Shown: positions 1 through 14,855, counted from the stretch's first letter. The stretch: DNA of 64,000 bases from Struthio camelus (GCF_040807025.1 NC_090952.1:2046001-2110000), one strand, 5' to 3'. Notes: generated from the letters alone by a model not told the origin. Translations and numbers: made by a program.

Positions 1-2259
1 TCCTGATGGTGGTTATACCTTACCACAGGATTGGCCCCAGGAGTGCGCCCACGTAGCCACAGCGAGGAATAACAACAGTTCACATGGCACCTCTGCTTGG
101 GGCTGCCATTGCAACACAATGTATGCCTTGGTGCCAAACTCCCTAGGTGGGTCTGAAGAGCCCAGCTGCCTTTGCCACAGACTTGGAGACAGCCCTGCAA
201 GTGCTATAACTCTGTAGGGAATCTGAGAGGTGGAGGTAACTGCATCACATTGACCAGCTGGAGTGGGCTAGGCACAAAGTGGCAGTGACAGAGGTGAGGG
301 GCAGGCGTGGGAGTTGTTTGGGCAGTGAGGGAGCCTGTCTCACCCCAGCGCTGGAATTCAGGCTAACTATCTCCTATATGGACAATGCTGATTTACCCCA
401 GGTGTAAACATGATGCTGCAAAACTTCCTTTGGAAGTCTTCCAAATAAGCAGTGAAAGACTTGCTTGTAGGAACATCACAAACAGGCATGAGATTTGCCT
501 CTAAAAGCTTTTTGTTACTCTAAAGACTCCCTTTGTTTCTTCATTTCAAGCAATTATTCAGACTCTTTCAAGCCGTAAAAAAACCTGGCTCTAGAGCTCA
601 CGAGTCCCTCAAAGTGTGGGCAGGTCAGGGAAGAGATGTGGGCAGACCCCTCCTCTGGCCAACCTTCAGGAACCAAGAACTCATGTCCCCTGGACAAACA
701 CATCTTTTCTTCTCATGGCCCCACTTTTAGCCTGTGAATGCCCTTTACTCTCCTGGGCTTTGTTCCCTTGATGCAAACCCTGTTTGCTGCCTGCTGTGGC
801 CACAGGCCAGTCTTTTTCTTCTTAGATAACCCCCCCAGCTGAACTAAACCAGTAATTGGAAGTCATGAAGCTCCTATCAACTGAGCCAACGCAAAGTACT
901 CCCAAACTGACAGTGACTCTCCAAGACTTCATCCAACATGAAGTGTTATGTGACAGTCATATGTAAGGAGTCGCAGGGGACTGAGCTGTCTCAGAAGGTG
1001 AATCTTTAGCTTTGGCCCTATAACTACATCTGCTCTAAGCTATGCACAATGCTGGCGCTCAGGTTCTTAAATGTGAAAAGGTGACCCTGCTCCAGTGGCA
1101 ACTTGGCATCATCTTCAGAAAAACTGAGCATCTTTTCTTCCTTTAAGCCTTTGCTGAAGCAGCAGCTCCTGTTTAGCTGTCAGTGTGAGGTCATGAAACA
1201 GAAAGCAAGGCCAGTGTGAACAGAAGGGGCTCCCTTTTGAAAGGGATTAAGGTGAAACCCACAATAAACATGGAGCTGTATGGGAAGAGTTGGGGGTTCT
1301 TCTTGGGAGCTGGCAGATAAGCAGGGAGGGTTGTGCAGAGGGCGCATGGAAAACCAGATCACATGTCCCATGAGCCTGCATGCGCAGGAGAACTTATTTC
1401 ACTGACTTACAACCTGGAGACAGAGTCCTACCTACAGAGGAGCCCTTGAAGATACAGGTATTCCCCAAGACGATACAAGAGGCATCTGATGTGCTTCATC
1501 TATCAGGACTACTCAGCAAAAAGGCTCACATGCTATTAACAACCCCTAAAAAGCTCCAGTGCACCCTCTCCCAAAGCAGGCACAAGGGCTACAGTAAAAC
1601 AGGAGGCAGCATCCAAACTTTTCTGAGCCTTCCCAGGCCAAATAATACTTGTGGCTACTTTCATGTCTGCTCTCTTTGTCAGGGAAGGACCTTTGTGGTG
1701 GTTACTTGACTTGGAAGTGTATGCAGCTGTGAGCAATGTTGGAAGGGCTCAGCCATATGGTGGGGTCACTGGTCCAGCCTTGCTCTGGGTGAAAACAAAG
1801 GGCCGACCAGGGAGAGCAGCGTCTCAGAAAACCCTGAAGATGAATGGGTGCCTGGGATATTAGACTTCAAGAGACTACGTGCTGGGAAGGTAGGCAGAAT
1901 GAAGCTGCCTCTGAGCTTTGTGTGTGAGCCTGCAACAGAAATTTGCCAGGGATCTCCAAGGAAATTGCACAGAGCAACATGCTGAAGGGAATGCAGAGGC
2001 TGGTGATTAGAGATATAAAATACAGTAAGGTCTGGAGAGGAGCCGGCTTCTAGAAACAGACTTTCCTCAAAGGATTTGATGCCACAAAGACAACCGTACA
2101 GTCACTTCAGTTTGTGTGCAAGTGCAGAGGAGAAGGGAGGCTAAGTCTTTGTCAGGGTGTGAGGACCAACATGCAAGTGTGTCTTGGTCTTCTGGGAAGA
2201 TGCTGCTGTGTATTTGTGCAGTCAGCATGTGCTGCTGAGCTGAAGTAACATCATAATTT

Positions 2260-2440
2260 CATCGTCAACAGCACTTCCCCTCAGTTTTCAAGGTGCTCTG
2301 TAAATGTTAAGAGTGTATTTAAATCATTATCAGATAGAGCAGTATTAAGAAGCCCATTTTACAAATGAAGACACTACTCAAGAGAAGTTATTTGTCTCAA
2401 AGTCACAGATTGAGACAGCTGGGAAAGAACTGAAGGATTT
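2260..2440 (+). repeat. MIR-like ancient SINE relic
   Basis: The text agcccattttacaaatgaag, followed by a run like gagaagttatttgtctcaaa and gtcacagattgagacagctg, resembles the 3' half of MIR (cccattttacagatgaggaa, then acttgcccaaggtcacac). Divergence is high and the ends are uncertain. It is older than the CR1 copies. Confidence 0.5.
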
Positions 2441-5400
2441 TAATGAAAAGTAAAGGGCAAAGGTCTGACAAGTGATTGCCACATTTTAGTTACTTAAAAA
2501 TATCAGAGCCTAAGTGTCATCTAAAACAGGGAATCGGCTGAAAGTAGTGATGTTTCCTTGTAATGCTGATAAATGTGGTGGCTGAATTCACAGCTCTGAC
2601 AGGCTGTGCAAGAAAGCTTGCAGGTAATTTTTCCACTATTTTCAAAATTCATGGACAGTGTTTAATTTGACTAACATATATTTTAAAGACGCACCAAAGC
2701 TACCTGGCACAGCAGGCTGGCTTGCGCTGTGCAAACACCAATGGTGCACCCAGCTTGGAGAGTGATTGTGGGTGACACTGGCACAATCTGCTTTTATGCT
2801 CTGTTGGTCCTAGCCATCTAGGGGCTTTTTTTCCTTGTAACTCCCCTCACTGATCACTTCCATGCCCCTGCAGATCAGTACTGGCTCTGGTAGTTCCAAG
2901 TAACTAATGAACAATTGTCACTGCAAAAGTATCTGTATGTTAAAAGTGGAATAATGATGGAGCCTCTGCCGTGAAGCTGTCAAGTACCCAGACAAAGGCA
3001 GGAGATGGATCCAAGCACAGCAGTGCTGCATCCAGGTGATCAAAGTCAGTGCTGCACATTGAGGCAGCATGTTCCCTGTCAAAGAGCGAGCTGTAATGAG
3101 ATTTTTTTCATGAGGACAGCTTCTGCAAAGCAAAACCCTGGAAACATATTTCAGGCTAATTAACCTGTTAAATTAGAAAGGGCCAAATTCAAACAGCTGG
3201 TACCTCAGCCTTGAGAGCAGGCGCAGCTGAGAGATGGGAAAACAGGAGCCATGTGACGAGAAGGGACTTTGCTCAGTATGGTTGAGAAGTAGAAGGAAAT
3301 ATGCATTTCTGAGGTACCGTTTCTGAGAGGTCAGGGCAGGAGACCGTAGATATGGGGAGACATCTGTGCTCTCAGACTATGCTCTAGAGTCTAAAATTCT
3401 TTTCCCTTATGTGCAGCCATGGCCGTGCATGTGCTGGATGAGAAATGTTCATATTGCTGTTGCATGGAGAAGCATCTATACTAGCTGACAGTGAAGTGCC
3501 TTTCGCTTTTCAAATGACTTTTCTCCCTATGTCTGGGGGACACTGTCATCCACCAGAGCTTGGGCAGAACTAGGGTCCCACTGTTCTGCATGATGCCCAG
3601 ACATCTCTGGGAAGCCCATCTACCTGGTCTTGGTAGGAGCTGTGAAGAAAAAAGTCCATAATTTGGCTGTTGAGGTCCTAACTGCCCAGAGTTCAGGGTC
3701 TCCTTGTTCCCAGCCCTGACCCTTTGGCTGGTTAGGCTCTTTCCAGCCAGGCACCTACTATTAAAACTCCTTACAGCACTTGCCTCCTCTGATTCTTCAG
3801 TTGACCCAATTCTTTTTCGTTGCCATGGAGAATTGGACTTATTTCCATTTAACAGTCTTTGTGCTGCTCCTGCCTTGACCACACAGACCTGCTCTTGAGC
3901 AGCATTGATGTTGCAACCAGACCTGACGGAGGATTCCCAGAAGACCAGTGTTAATGGGGCTAGGTTAGCTTTGCAAATACCATTGAGCATGTGGAAGAAA
4001 GTTCCTAACTGTCTTTTCTCCAGGTGCATTACCATGTGTTTCTGCAAACATCTGACATGCCTATAATTGTTTCTGGCACTCAGTCATAGCTTCTGCCACC
4101 TGCACGTCCTGTCATACGTTCACCACTGAACCTGCACTGCTAATGTCTGCTGGCTTTTGGGCTGGAGCTCCTGGATGATATTTAACATTTTGTTTGCACT
4201 CCCCTGGGACCCTCACAGGAAATTAAACATCTAGTGTCTCTTCATGTTGGCTCACCAACATGCAGAGGCCAGATCCTGGAGTGTTGTCTGCACAGAAGTA
4301 TCACCACCAGTCCCATGTCCTTCCCTGCTAGCCTCACGGAGTCTTATCTCCAAATGCTAGTACCCTCTGGTGGTAGCTTAGCCCTGGCTTGCTGTGCAGA
4401 AGGCAGGCGGGTCTGTAGGAACCGGAATACCTTTTGCCCAAATGCTCCTCTATCTCCCTTTCCCTTGGCAGTTCCCTGCTGTTTTCCGTCTGAGCCACAA
4501 AAGGATGATGGTGTCCTGACCCACTGTAGCCCATAGTGCCCTGCAACCAGATTAGCTGGTACAGATGGACAGGATGTAAGAGGCAGCTGTCCCTCTGCAG
4601 CAGAGGTACGGAGCTGTTCTTGAACCTGTGCTGTGCTTGTGGGAGAGGACCTGGCCACTCCAGGAACAAGGGTGCAGGAGGGAGAGAACTTTGTGTTCAC
4701 ACTCTGCATAGAGACCTGGCACTCTGAAGGCCACGGCCATCCCTTGCTTCTTCGCCCATTCATCACTAGCAATATCCCCATGGTGCCTACCCCAAGGGTA
4801 GCTGGGAACAGCATATGACATCAGTAAACGCAGATCAGGTTGAGTGCAGCTTCTTGGTGGAGACCGAGGAGAAGGGGGAGCACTGCCAGCCAGCTCTCTT
4901 GCCACTCATAGCTGCGGGTGCAGCTGAGATTCCCCATGCCCTGGAAAGGTACGAGGCTTCACTCACAGCACATAAGTCATCAACTTTCCCCATTAACAAG
5001 CAATTTGCCTTGCTCAGTTTAGCTTAAACAAAGAAGCTTTTCTAGGCACTTTTACAGATATGGAGTTATCTTGTACAGTGTGCAAGATAACTACAAATAT
5101 GCTCACCGATGTTGCAAAAGGCATCTCAATGTTGGCAGTAAACATCTCTGAACCCGACCTTATGAAGCTGCCCAGGTCCCATTGCAGCTGTGTCCTCTGC
5201 AGTGCACCTTTTCGGCAATCAAATACCATTCCCCTGGCATGGTTTCTGAAGATACTCTAGAAAAAAGGCTGTCCAGCTCCCTCTCTCTGGCATGAAGACC
5301 TCAGGATGTGCCTATCTCCCAGGAGCCATTGGAGGTACAAGGATGTCCCTCTGAACACTTGACAGCTCTTACTTACAGTAATTCATTATTAACAAATCAC

Positions 5401-8400
5401 AATTAATTTGTAATTAATAGTAATTACAAAACAAATTACTTTTAACAAAATGAATGAATCTATTCTGGGTTGCAATGACCCAAACACCTTCCTCAAATGT
5501 CAATAGACCTTAGGTGACAATCTTTGTAAATCCTCATTTCAATACATCCTTTGAAATTCAAATATACCTTCAAAAAAGGCCTTCCGTGGTCTCATTTCAG
5601 GTATTGTGCACCTGTCGGTCATTCCATAGCCGCAGCAAGAGAATATTTCTGCAACATGTTTAGTGATGCTTTGACATGGCTAATGATCAGGACCTGACAG
5701 TTCTGGGTGCTGATACTCCAGATGAGTACTAAAAAAATCTCTATTATAGTCCTATTAGGAAGGATTAATTTTAGGCCAGTTCAGACAGTGTAGCTCAGAC
5801 ACGATGAATCATTTGCACCATGCTGGCTGTCTCTGGCACCAAGTTGTAATTTTCTGTTCTGTTCATTTATAACACTTTTTTTTTTTTTCCTCACCTGGAG
5901 AGAATTAACTAGTTAAAGGAATATTCATTCATGGACAGAGGGACTGCAGCTTTGTATTCCTGGGTAGGACAAGCTCATCTGAGTGCAAGCCCTTGTTGTT
6001 AGTGGACAGCTACAGATAAGACATTTGCTTAATGTCATTTGCCATATAAAAATAGTAATTGGCCCTGCCTATTTGCTTTGCAGCTTCCGAGAGAAGGGTT
6101 GAGGCCCCAGAACTCCATGAAGTCAGTGAAATTTTGAGATTTGGTAAGGGAGCTTTTTTAAAATTTCCTATTCCATAATTTTATAGGAAAAGTAAAAAAA
6201 AAAAAAAGGGGGAAAAAAGAAGGTCAACATCAAATTACTTACCAGTTGCATGTGATTTATTCTCATCTGCATAACTCCTGACACAAGGTCTACCAAGGCT
6301 TGAGGGTCTGTGACTCAGGAGGCTCCCTAAGGAACCCTCTGCAGAGCAGCAAGCTGGCTGGAGGGGCTGGCCTGTGCTTCTGTAATGCTATCCCTCAGCC
6401 CTCCTGTCTTCCTGAAAACAGCCACTAGTTCCCCCAAGCCCATGGAATAGCTTGAAAAAGTCCTCTCCTGCCTCCCTCAGGCCTCAGAGGTTGAGGTCTG
6501 AAGAAGGCAACAAACGGCCCAAGACCCCTGAGCATCCGTGCTGTGAGTGCAACTCTGTTTGGTGCTTTCCACCTCTGTGCTGCTTCTGCCTCCCCCTGCC
6601 CGAGAACTGAATAGAAAAATGTAATCTACACTGGAGTATGGTGAGGTGGGGATTGCCCCTTCAGCTTGTTATACTAATAGCTCAAAGCCTAATTTCTTCC
6701 CTCCCCGACTGCAGGGAAACAATTGCCAACTCGATTAGCATTCTCCAGGTACGCATGCAGGGCGTGCAGGAGCACTGAGAATGCTGAGAACAGCCTGCAA
6801 AATGTCTTGCTCTCCCGGTGCTGTGCAGTGAGCAGAGGTTGCGGGCAGCAAGTGGGAGCCACATGACAGCCTTGTTTGGCCTGTGGCTGTCAGGGCTCAG
6901 ACATTACCCAGGCTGTCTCCTCCGACGGAGTGACATGAGGCAAATTAGGAGGAACAGTTTTCCTGGAGCCAGTCCAGACTGTGCTCTGCATCCAAGCACC
7001 ATCCATTGAAGGCTGCACTATGAAATACTCCTTGCTCAGCCTATTTATCCCTACTGCGCTGTGCAGAATAATAAAATGTGGACCCTCCTTGGGTCAGCAG
7101 CTGATGTAGGCAGCCAGCTCTTGCACTGCTTTGAAGAGGTTGCAGCTTTGAGCTGCACCCCCAAGGCGGGTCTAGAGTAATGGTAAATAAACTTCCAAGC
7201 CAAAGCCAGGCAGGTGCAGGCTCTTTGTGTCTAGGGCCATGCTGCTCTGTGTGCACATGCCTCTGCTAGGTAACATGCTTCAGAGACATCCCTGTAGCTA
7301 CCTTCATTACGCTAGCAGTCTGCAGACCGATCTTTTCCCTCTTGGCTAACTCAAGGAAGCAATTTCTAGTTTGATTTGTTGCTTGTGTGACATTGAAGTC
7401 TCTTGTGTTTAAAAGCAGATTCCTGGAAAGCAGCAGTAAAGCTGATTTCATCTTGCTCTGTGAAGTTTTTCTCCTGTGAAGTAACCTGCCATGTCAGTAA
7501 TGGTTTTAAATTGACTTTCACAGGTGCCCACCCAAAAGAGATACTGTTTCCTAGAAACCAGAGGTTAATGGAGAAAGACTCCAAATAAATAAAGAAGAAA
7601 GTGGAAAATGCTCCTAACTGTTCTCTGCCTAGCACCAGTTGCTTCATAAAAATACAGTAAAGATAACCAGAAATTACATCCTCTTTACAGTGTAAAGTCT
7701 CCTTTGGCTTCCAGGAAACTTGGATAGAGAGCACTGGGCCATACCCAGCTTGCTGTGGGGACTGGAAAGAGCATCCCTATGCTGGGGCTGGATGCACTCA
7801 TCCACCTAGTTACCCCGGGGTGCTGGCTGCGGGATAAAGCGGGAGGGGAGGTTCCCGTGATGGCTATGCTCCACAGGCTCTGGACATGGGCAGAAGACAC
7901 GGGAGGAGGCATTGTCACTGTTTTGTCCAGGGCAGCTGTCTTAATATAGATTTACCCTGGAGAAACCTTGGAGACGGAGCATGTGCTGGGTATCAGATGT
8001 GCTGGGGCTAGGGCTCTGCGCGCTGATCTGGCTGGGTCTGTGCTGATGCTTTTTCTCCAGCCTTGCCCCAGGCATGTTCCCAACGGGCACGACAAGAAGT
8101 GATCATCAGCTTCTGGAGTTAGCCTGGGTCGGGAGCATAGCCTGGAGCCACGCACGGGAAAGCCAGGCCTCCATTCTCAGGGTCTCCAGGCAAAGCTCCC
8201 CTTCCCCTCCCAGCACACTTTAGGTGTCTTGTCCCACTGCCTAACTTCATCTACTCTCCCTTTTCCCTGTATCCTCCTCTTCTCCTGCCAGGCTTTCCTG
8301 TTACTCCTCTCTGGTACCAAATAGGCTGTGTGCCAAGCCACACAATGCAATCGCAGAGAGAATGAACCTCCTGCTTCACCAGCACAGTTCTCCGGTGCTT

Positions 8401-10850
8401 CCCATTGCATTGGAGCCTCGCTTTGGTCTTGTGGCTTTTTCTGGAGACATGGGGTCAGAGTCATGCTAATAAAGCTCAGCAATGAAAAGCCTCAAAGGAT
8501 GACCTGCACCTTCCTCCCACCTCTCAGGCATATCCCATTTCCCAGATCAATGTAGTTGTTACAAGGACAATAAAGCAATCTCCAGAGTGATGGTGTCCCT
8601 TCATCCCTTCATTTGCTCAGAGTAGAAGGATGGGGTCAGTATGATTCACAGCACCCTTGAGACAGTGCCTTTTCAGAGGACTCTCTTTAGTCTTTGAGAT
8701 ATCTGGATTAACATTCATCTTTTGCAGTGCTGAGGCCCATTCAGAGAAAGGGCAGATGTCCTGTTTATCCATACTAACACCTAGTCCCAATCTGATCCAG
8801 TGAAATTCTGATCCATCTCAGCAGTTAATCGACTCTGCAGCATGGCAGATGCAGTGTTTCCTAGCCATTGTAAACAGCATACATGCACAAGAGAATCCAA
8901 TCCCCCCTCTCCGGCTTCTCTCCGTACTTGAAGCTCTCGGCCTCTGTGTTGCCTCATCCAGTGACCTCCACAAACTGACTGTGCCTTGAAAAATTCTCCT
9001 TTTCCAAAATGCTTAAGTTGTTATTATGCCTGAGGAAAGAGGTGAACCAGGAGGTCTTTGCCCAAACACTGCAATTATTTGGTGACGAGTTTGAAACAAA
9101 CATAAGGAAGTATTTTTTTCTAATGATGCTTAACATTTCATGGACTTCACTGCTGTAGGAAGTTAGAGGAACCCTTTGCCGGTAGAAATCCCTACGCAGC
9201 GTTAGCTAACAGTGATACAAACGTGGCCTCAGCAAAAAAAACAGCACTGAACTGCCAGCTGCCGGAGCCTGGAAGGACATATACAGTAAGTACATCTAAA
9301 CTAATCCTAAATTGCTGCTGCAAAATCAGTCCCAGAGAAGGGCTGTTAGGCTTGCAAGAGTTATGGGCAGGTGAATGTTCTTATGCTCTTTTGAAAGGCT
9401 CTAGGACTCTTGAGGGCACAAGTGACTCTAAGCTGAACCACCTTTCCTGACTCTACTAAGTCAGAAAAAATATATTTGATCACTTTTGGGCTTTCAGCTA
9501 TCCATACAGGAATGGAGATGACCTCTCGATGATCTCTCGCCAAGGGAGTGGTCATGTGGTTAGGTGAAAAAGCAGAAGCTATTCTGCAAGTACCAGCTCA
9601 GCCCTTGCTGCCACCTGTCCCCATGTGGCAGAATTCCTTCCCCAGCTACATGTGCCTGAGGCTGTGGCAGTGCCGGGGCTGGTGTTGTGAAGTTGGCACT
9701 GTTTGGCTCTGCTGCCAAGGTGCACAAGGGAAAAAAAAATCACCTTTTGGAGAACACCGGTGGAGAGGGGCTCCTTTGACTGTGAGGGGGATGGCAGCCA
9801 GTAGCTGCAAGCAGACGCATTATTGTTCTGCCACTTGCTGGGCCCCATGCTGTGCATCACAGCTGAATTTTTCCTCATCCTGGTAGAGGAGAATGGACCC
9901 ATGAGTACTTCAGTCCACCGAACCTTGGAAACCCTCACTCCAGAGAGGCCACATTAATCCTCTCCCAGAACAGGAAGGGATCAAGATAACCTAAGACAGC
10001 TGCAATAGAAATGACATGTGGCTGTTGCCTATTAAAATGGCTTTCACAGCCTCTTCTGAAACTCTGTAAGCCTGCCACATCTCAGGGCACCTTTGTTAGG
10101 ACTCATCTAATGCCAAAGGTTAACAGTGGCTTCTTGTGCTCATCTATGGTGAGGACCAATAAACAAGGTCTGGCTGATGGTGCATCTGACTAGTTTCATG
10201 CATCAAAGAGTGTATTGCTTGAGGCTGCCACGCTGGACTAGAACTCTGATGAACCTCCAAGCTCCTAGTGACCTGTGACGCTCTCTGTCCTGTGAAGACA
10301 ATCTGCCCAGTGGCCAGAAGAAATGGATAGTGGGAACTGGCTGACCACAAGCAATCCTAGTCCCTTGGGAGGCCTTTGAGCTCACAGGTAAATTGTTCAT
10401 AGTAGCAGTAAGGGAGCTCATTCAGCCACCACAGGTCATGTCCCTCCAGACCCTCAGGAGCATGCAGAACTGGCACATGCAAAATCGAAGCAACTGCCGC
10501 AAGGAGCACTGTGACAGCCAAAGGGGACAGAGTTACTCTGCCCAGGGGGACCATGAGCATCTCAGTGCTTTTCAGATGTGTGTGAAAGATGCTATGTGCA
10601 TGCATCTGTGCGGGAAACAGAACCACTGGTTGAGTTGCTTTCTGCTGAGATCACAGCTAAAGTCAGAGTGATGGAGCCTCTGGAGCTCTCAGAAGGAGTA
10701 AGTCTGCAAGGTAGCCTGTAGCCAACTGTCCCCACTGCTGGTATGGGAGCATGAAGTCATGTCCTGGCTGCCAAGGGTGACCAGCCTATGCCTTTGAGTT
10801 GCCGTGAGAGTCGGCTTGGAGCCCCAGCAGAAAAGCTATCTCAGGAATCC

Positions 10851-10861
10851 GGGGGGGGGGG
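10851..10861. repeat. Poly-G run (11 G)
   Basis: An uninterrupted run of 11 G in non-coding DNA. Run lengths of this kind are often misread in assembly. Confidence 0.9.
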
Positions 10862-11469
10862 TTCATTGGTGGCCCATGCAGCCAGCTTGCTGAAATGCAA
10901 ATGTTGCTGTATAAAGCACATTTTGGCTGCAGCTTTGGAGTTCCAGGAGTTTCCACTGCATGGGTATTAATTACAGGCAGAGCTGGGAGTGGTGCCTGAC
11001 ATTTGCCATGTGAAAGCTTTCTGAGGTTTCCAATGGTTCTGATTGCCACCTTGTAGCCATTCAGGTAATGTTTCCAATGCCACTTACCTGCTTTGGAAGG
11101 TTTTATTTTTCAAGTTAAAAAAAAAAAAAGTTTGAACTGCTTTGAAGAATAATGCCAGGGGAAAATATTTTACCAATATTAAAACACTAATCACTTATTT
11201 TTAATTGAAAAGCAATGACAGAGCATCTAAAAGCTGCATATGACATTCACCCAGTGCAGTGACTTGCATTGCTTCTCTGGAGGGGGAAAAAAAAAAGCCC
11301 CAACAACTTCTCCAGATTACAAGCCTCTGAAAATGCCATTTCCACATGCTCAGTCATTCCCAGCAGTGACTACAGAAGGAGGCCAGGACAAGCATTAAAC
11401 ACAATTCTCTGAAAGTGTTAGCAGCTCTGAGAAACACAGCTCCCTGTATTGCCCAACACTTTTGACAAT

Positions 11470-11600
11470 AGTCATATTAATCTCTCTGTGCTTATGTGCC
11501 AGCCCTCTGTAGAGTGGAGATAATGCCGCTGCATCTCATGGGGATTCTGGAAATATATTAGTATTTGTGAATCACTGTGCTGTAGCAGTGATGAACACCA
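11470..11600 (-). repeat. MIR-like or related ancient repeat relic
   Basis: On the plus strand the order ctctctgtgcttatgtgc, gagtggagataatgccgctg, and tatttgtgaatcactgtgct resembles the reverse complement of a MIR-type repeat (ctctgtgcctcagtttcc, aatggggataat, and a tgtaaagcactttg end). Only moderate support. Confidence 0.4.
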
Positions 11601-13069
11601 CAGAAAAGCCCCTGTGGAAAGGAATAATTCTGCATTCTGCAAGGAGTCGAGTGCTGTGTGGGTAAATAAGGCAGAAAATTCACCTGGAATGAAGAAGACA
11701 GAGAAGTTTAATAGCTGCTTCATTTTGGCAAGCAGCAGCTCTTCCATCATTGAGCAAGGACATCCTCTCTTGAAAAAGAGACTGTTAGCATATAGTCTGA
11801 TTAAGATTAGCATATGCACAGGAGTGGACATCCAGGCCTCTTGGGAAGGCCTCAATTTTGACTCTGAAATGTTAACATCCTTTGACTCCTCTCTTTCCCC
11901 TCTCCCCATCAGATGGTAGAGACAGAGCTCTGGAAAAATGCAAGGGAATAAACCACAGTGAGTATGATTCATGTTCAGAGAACAGTGCTGCTTTAGGAGG
12001 AAGCTGAGTGCAGATCAGCTGCTGGTGGCCCTGCAGTAACCAGCGTTATCAACTGACAGCATAATTTACATTGCCAGTATTTCTGGCAAGTGTGTGTGAT
12101 TCACCCTTGATTTGTGGGCAGAGGAGTGTACAGGAGCTGTGTCCCCTTGTGCAGACTTTGAGAATAATTAAACCTTGCTCTTCTTGTGTCCTTGCTGCTC
12201 CTTAGAAGTTCAATCAGGCTTCATGCAGGCCTTGGCTCTACGGTTTTGGTGTCTCTTTTGCGCTGGGATCTGGTCACCTATGTTTGTGTTGCCTCTGGCT
12301 TGTTGTGGGTGTTTTAGGATCTGTGTTGAGGCCAACTGGAAAAAATCTGGAAGGGAAATCCTTTGAAAGTTATTTTGTTTCTGTTTTGGGATTGTTTGGA
12401 AGAATATTTGTGGACATTTTGAGACGAACTGAAAACCTCCTAACATTTTTTACTGATGTGTCAGATATGGTTTTCAAAAATGGCTTTTGGGGGGTTGCTA
12501 AAAGAATATGGCACATGACAAATTCTTGATGCTCAACCGAGGGCTCCAGAAACCCAGATTTTTCAGTGTCCTTGCTTTGACAAGTGACTGTAGCACAGCA
12601 GCACCTCTATCCCAGTGGAGATCTCACTCAGCTTCTGGCACAGAGCACCTTGCAAAATAGCCTGGAGGAGAAAGGCAAATGGATGAAAGGGCTGGGGCTA
12701 GGACAATGGCCCAGCAAATTGCAGATAGGCCAGGGCTGTCTTGGGCCTGCCAGTTTCTCTGGGTCAGGGAATGGTAAGTCTGGAAATATAGGCTGTGACC
12801 CCTCGGGGCTGCAGTGGTCCAATCTCAGCCCTATATGGAGCCCTTGCGCATGGGTTGAGCTCTTGCCATGTCCAGCTTTGTCTCAGCCATGAGAGGAAGG
12901 GGGAGCACAGGGGTCCCAGGCCACCCTGCAGGCATGTGGTACTGGCTGCCATCCCAGTGCTGCTTGGTGCCATCTAAGGGAGACACTCGAGGGAGGCAGC
13001 TAGCACTGCCTTCTCCCATTCTCTGCTTGGCCAGGGAGCCAAGGGGGAAGAGTGGAGTGTAGAAGGGGT

Positions 13070-13081
13070 CCCCCCCCCCCC
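13070..13081. repeat. Poly-C run (12 C)
   Basis: An uninterrupted run of 12 C preceded by ggggt. It may fold with the nearby G-runs. Confidence 0.9.
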
Positions 13082-14842
13082 ACTCCCATCCTTGCAGGGC
13101 CACAGCCCAGCATTTCAGCCCCCCTGGGCTTGTCTCAGGCTGCAGTTTGGGGCCAGTGAAGTCAGGAGCCCAGTGTTGGTGGCTGAGGGGCAAGGTCCTG
13201 CTCAAAGTTATCTCCAGTAGGGTCAGCTGCCTTCCATCCTCTTGGCCTTGGCTCAGAGAGCACCCAGGAGCCCAGATTGCCTTCAGAGCTGTTTGGGACC
13301 ATGGCTTGAGCTCTTCTTGGAGCAGCTTTCTGTGACAGGTGCAGAGACAGCAGGAGCAGAGCTCCATGGCCTATGGCTATGGCTCACTTTACCCAAATAC
13401 AGCCCCCATGCACTGGCAGAATCTCACCTCTGCAGGACCATGAAAAACAGCAGGGGACAGGGAGAACTGGATTTACAAGCAGAGTCAAGCTCTGGGGCTT
13501 GGGCATATGACCTGAAAGGGGTGAGCTGGGGCAGGGTGACAGGGGGAACATGTAGGTGCTGGCATGGCCCTCTCATGACAGAACTGCAGAAGTCTTCTGC
13601 TTCTTTGTGGCAGCAGAAGACCTCAAAAGGGAACATGATATGCAACCAGGGAGATGAGATGGCTCTCAGCTATGTTGTGCTGGTGCAGGAGCTCCATTAT
13701 GGAGGGGAGAGATGGCAAGGCCACTGTTTGGCAGATTAAATCTGGAGCTGAGACCATGGGAGAGGTTGCTGTATGATTCCTGGGGGAGTGAGGGGAGGAC
13801 ACCTCGCCTGCAGTGGCTGAACTCCTGCTTCTTGTGCTAATGAAACTCGACTCATTAAAAGAAGTCAGGAGGAGCCCACAGCCTCCCACACTGTTATTAT
13901 TTTGCCCAGGTATTACAGTTTGAGCTCCTTCCCTGCAGCTCACTGTCTCTGATATGGAGAGTGATAAAAGGTGCCAGAGGAAAGCACTGTGTGAGCTCAG
14001 TCCAGCAACAAGGTGAGGGATAGGAACAGCCCTCATTTGTGCCCCTCTACCAGCTCCTGAGACACTGTGTGTGTATGACCAGGACTTGGGCTCAGGGACA
14101 GCAGGAAGCACTGGAGAAGGCCCAAGCAGTATCTGGCTGACAGAGGGTATATACAAATAGAGATTGCCAACAGGCTGTGTAGCCTTCAAAGGCCCAGGAA
14201 AGGGGCGGGCGGTGCACTTGGTGTCCTACAGACCTGGATAATTTGCCTTTCCATGACAAACTCCAGGCACTGAAAACACGATGCAGAATATTTATGTGTA
14301 TGAATTCTCTTGGCCTCCCCCTCCTCCTGCTGAGCTGCCCTATGCAGCCTATTCTGCTCTCAGGGGCTTTGCCAGCAGGGGATCAGCTGGGATATCTTTC
14401 CATCCCCACCCTGGGTTACCTCTGTATTTGTAAAGGCCTGCTCTTTTGTGCTGCTTATTTATTGCTACGATTATATTTGACTCAGTAACCCTGAGGTTCC
14501 CAGGCTGCATTTTGTCAAACTGCCTCATTTCTTGAATGGAGGTGGGCTGTGAAAGGTCGTTGAGATGCCTGGGTCAATTCTCAGCTGAGAAACGCAAGGC
14601 ACTGCTGAGGGATCTAGCCAGAATTCAGATAAAAAGCTTTGTGCAAAATAGAGGTGGAGGGGAATAAACATGGTTGTTCCCACAGGACAGACAAACATCT
14701 TCAGAGAAAGAAATTGCCCAGTGACAGTGGAAGATTTGGAAGATTTGGAGAATGTCAACCAGGACGGCCAAAGAGGGCATTTCTAGAACCAGGGAGTCAC
14801 ATATTGCACAATCTCCACCACACACAGACGTGTCCAGTAACG

Positions 14843-14855
14843 TATATATATTATA

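Noticed and set aside
3481..4047. ORF of 188 codons on the minus strand
   Set aside because: No recognisable domain, no splice-site support and no start context. Chance ORFs of this length are expected in 64 kb of moderately GC-rich DNA.
13242..14189. ORFs of 165 (plus) and 188 (minus) codons
   Set aside because: They overlap partly on opposite strands and show low-complexity, Ser/Pro/Leu-rich text without motifs; treated as chance.
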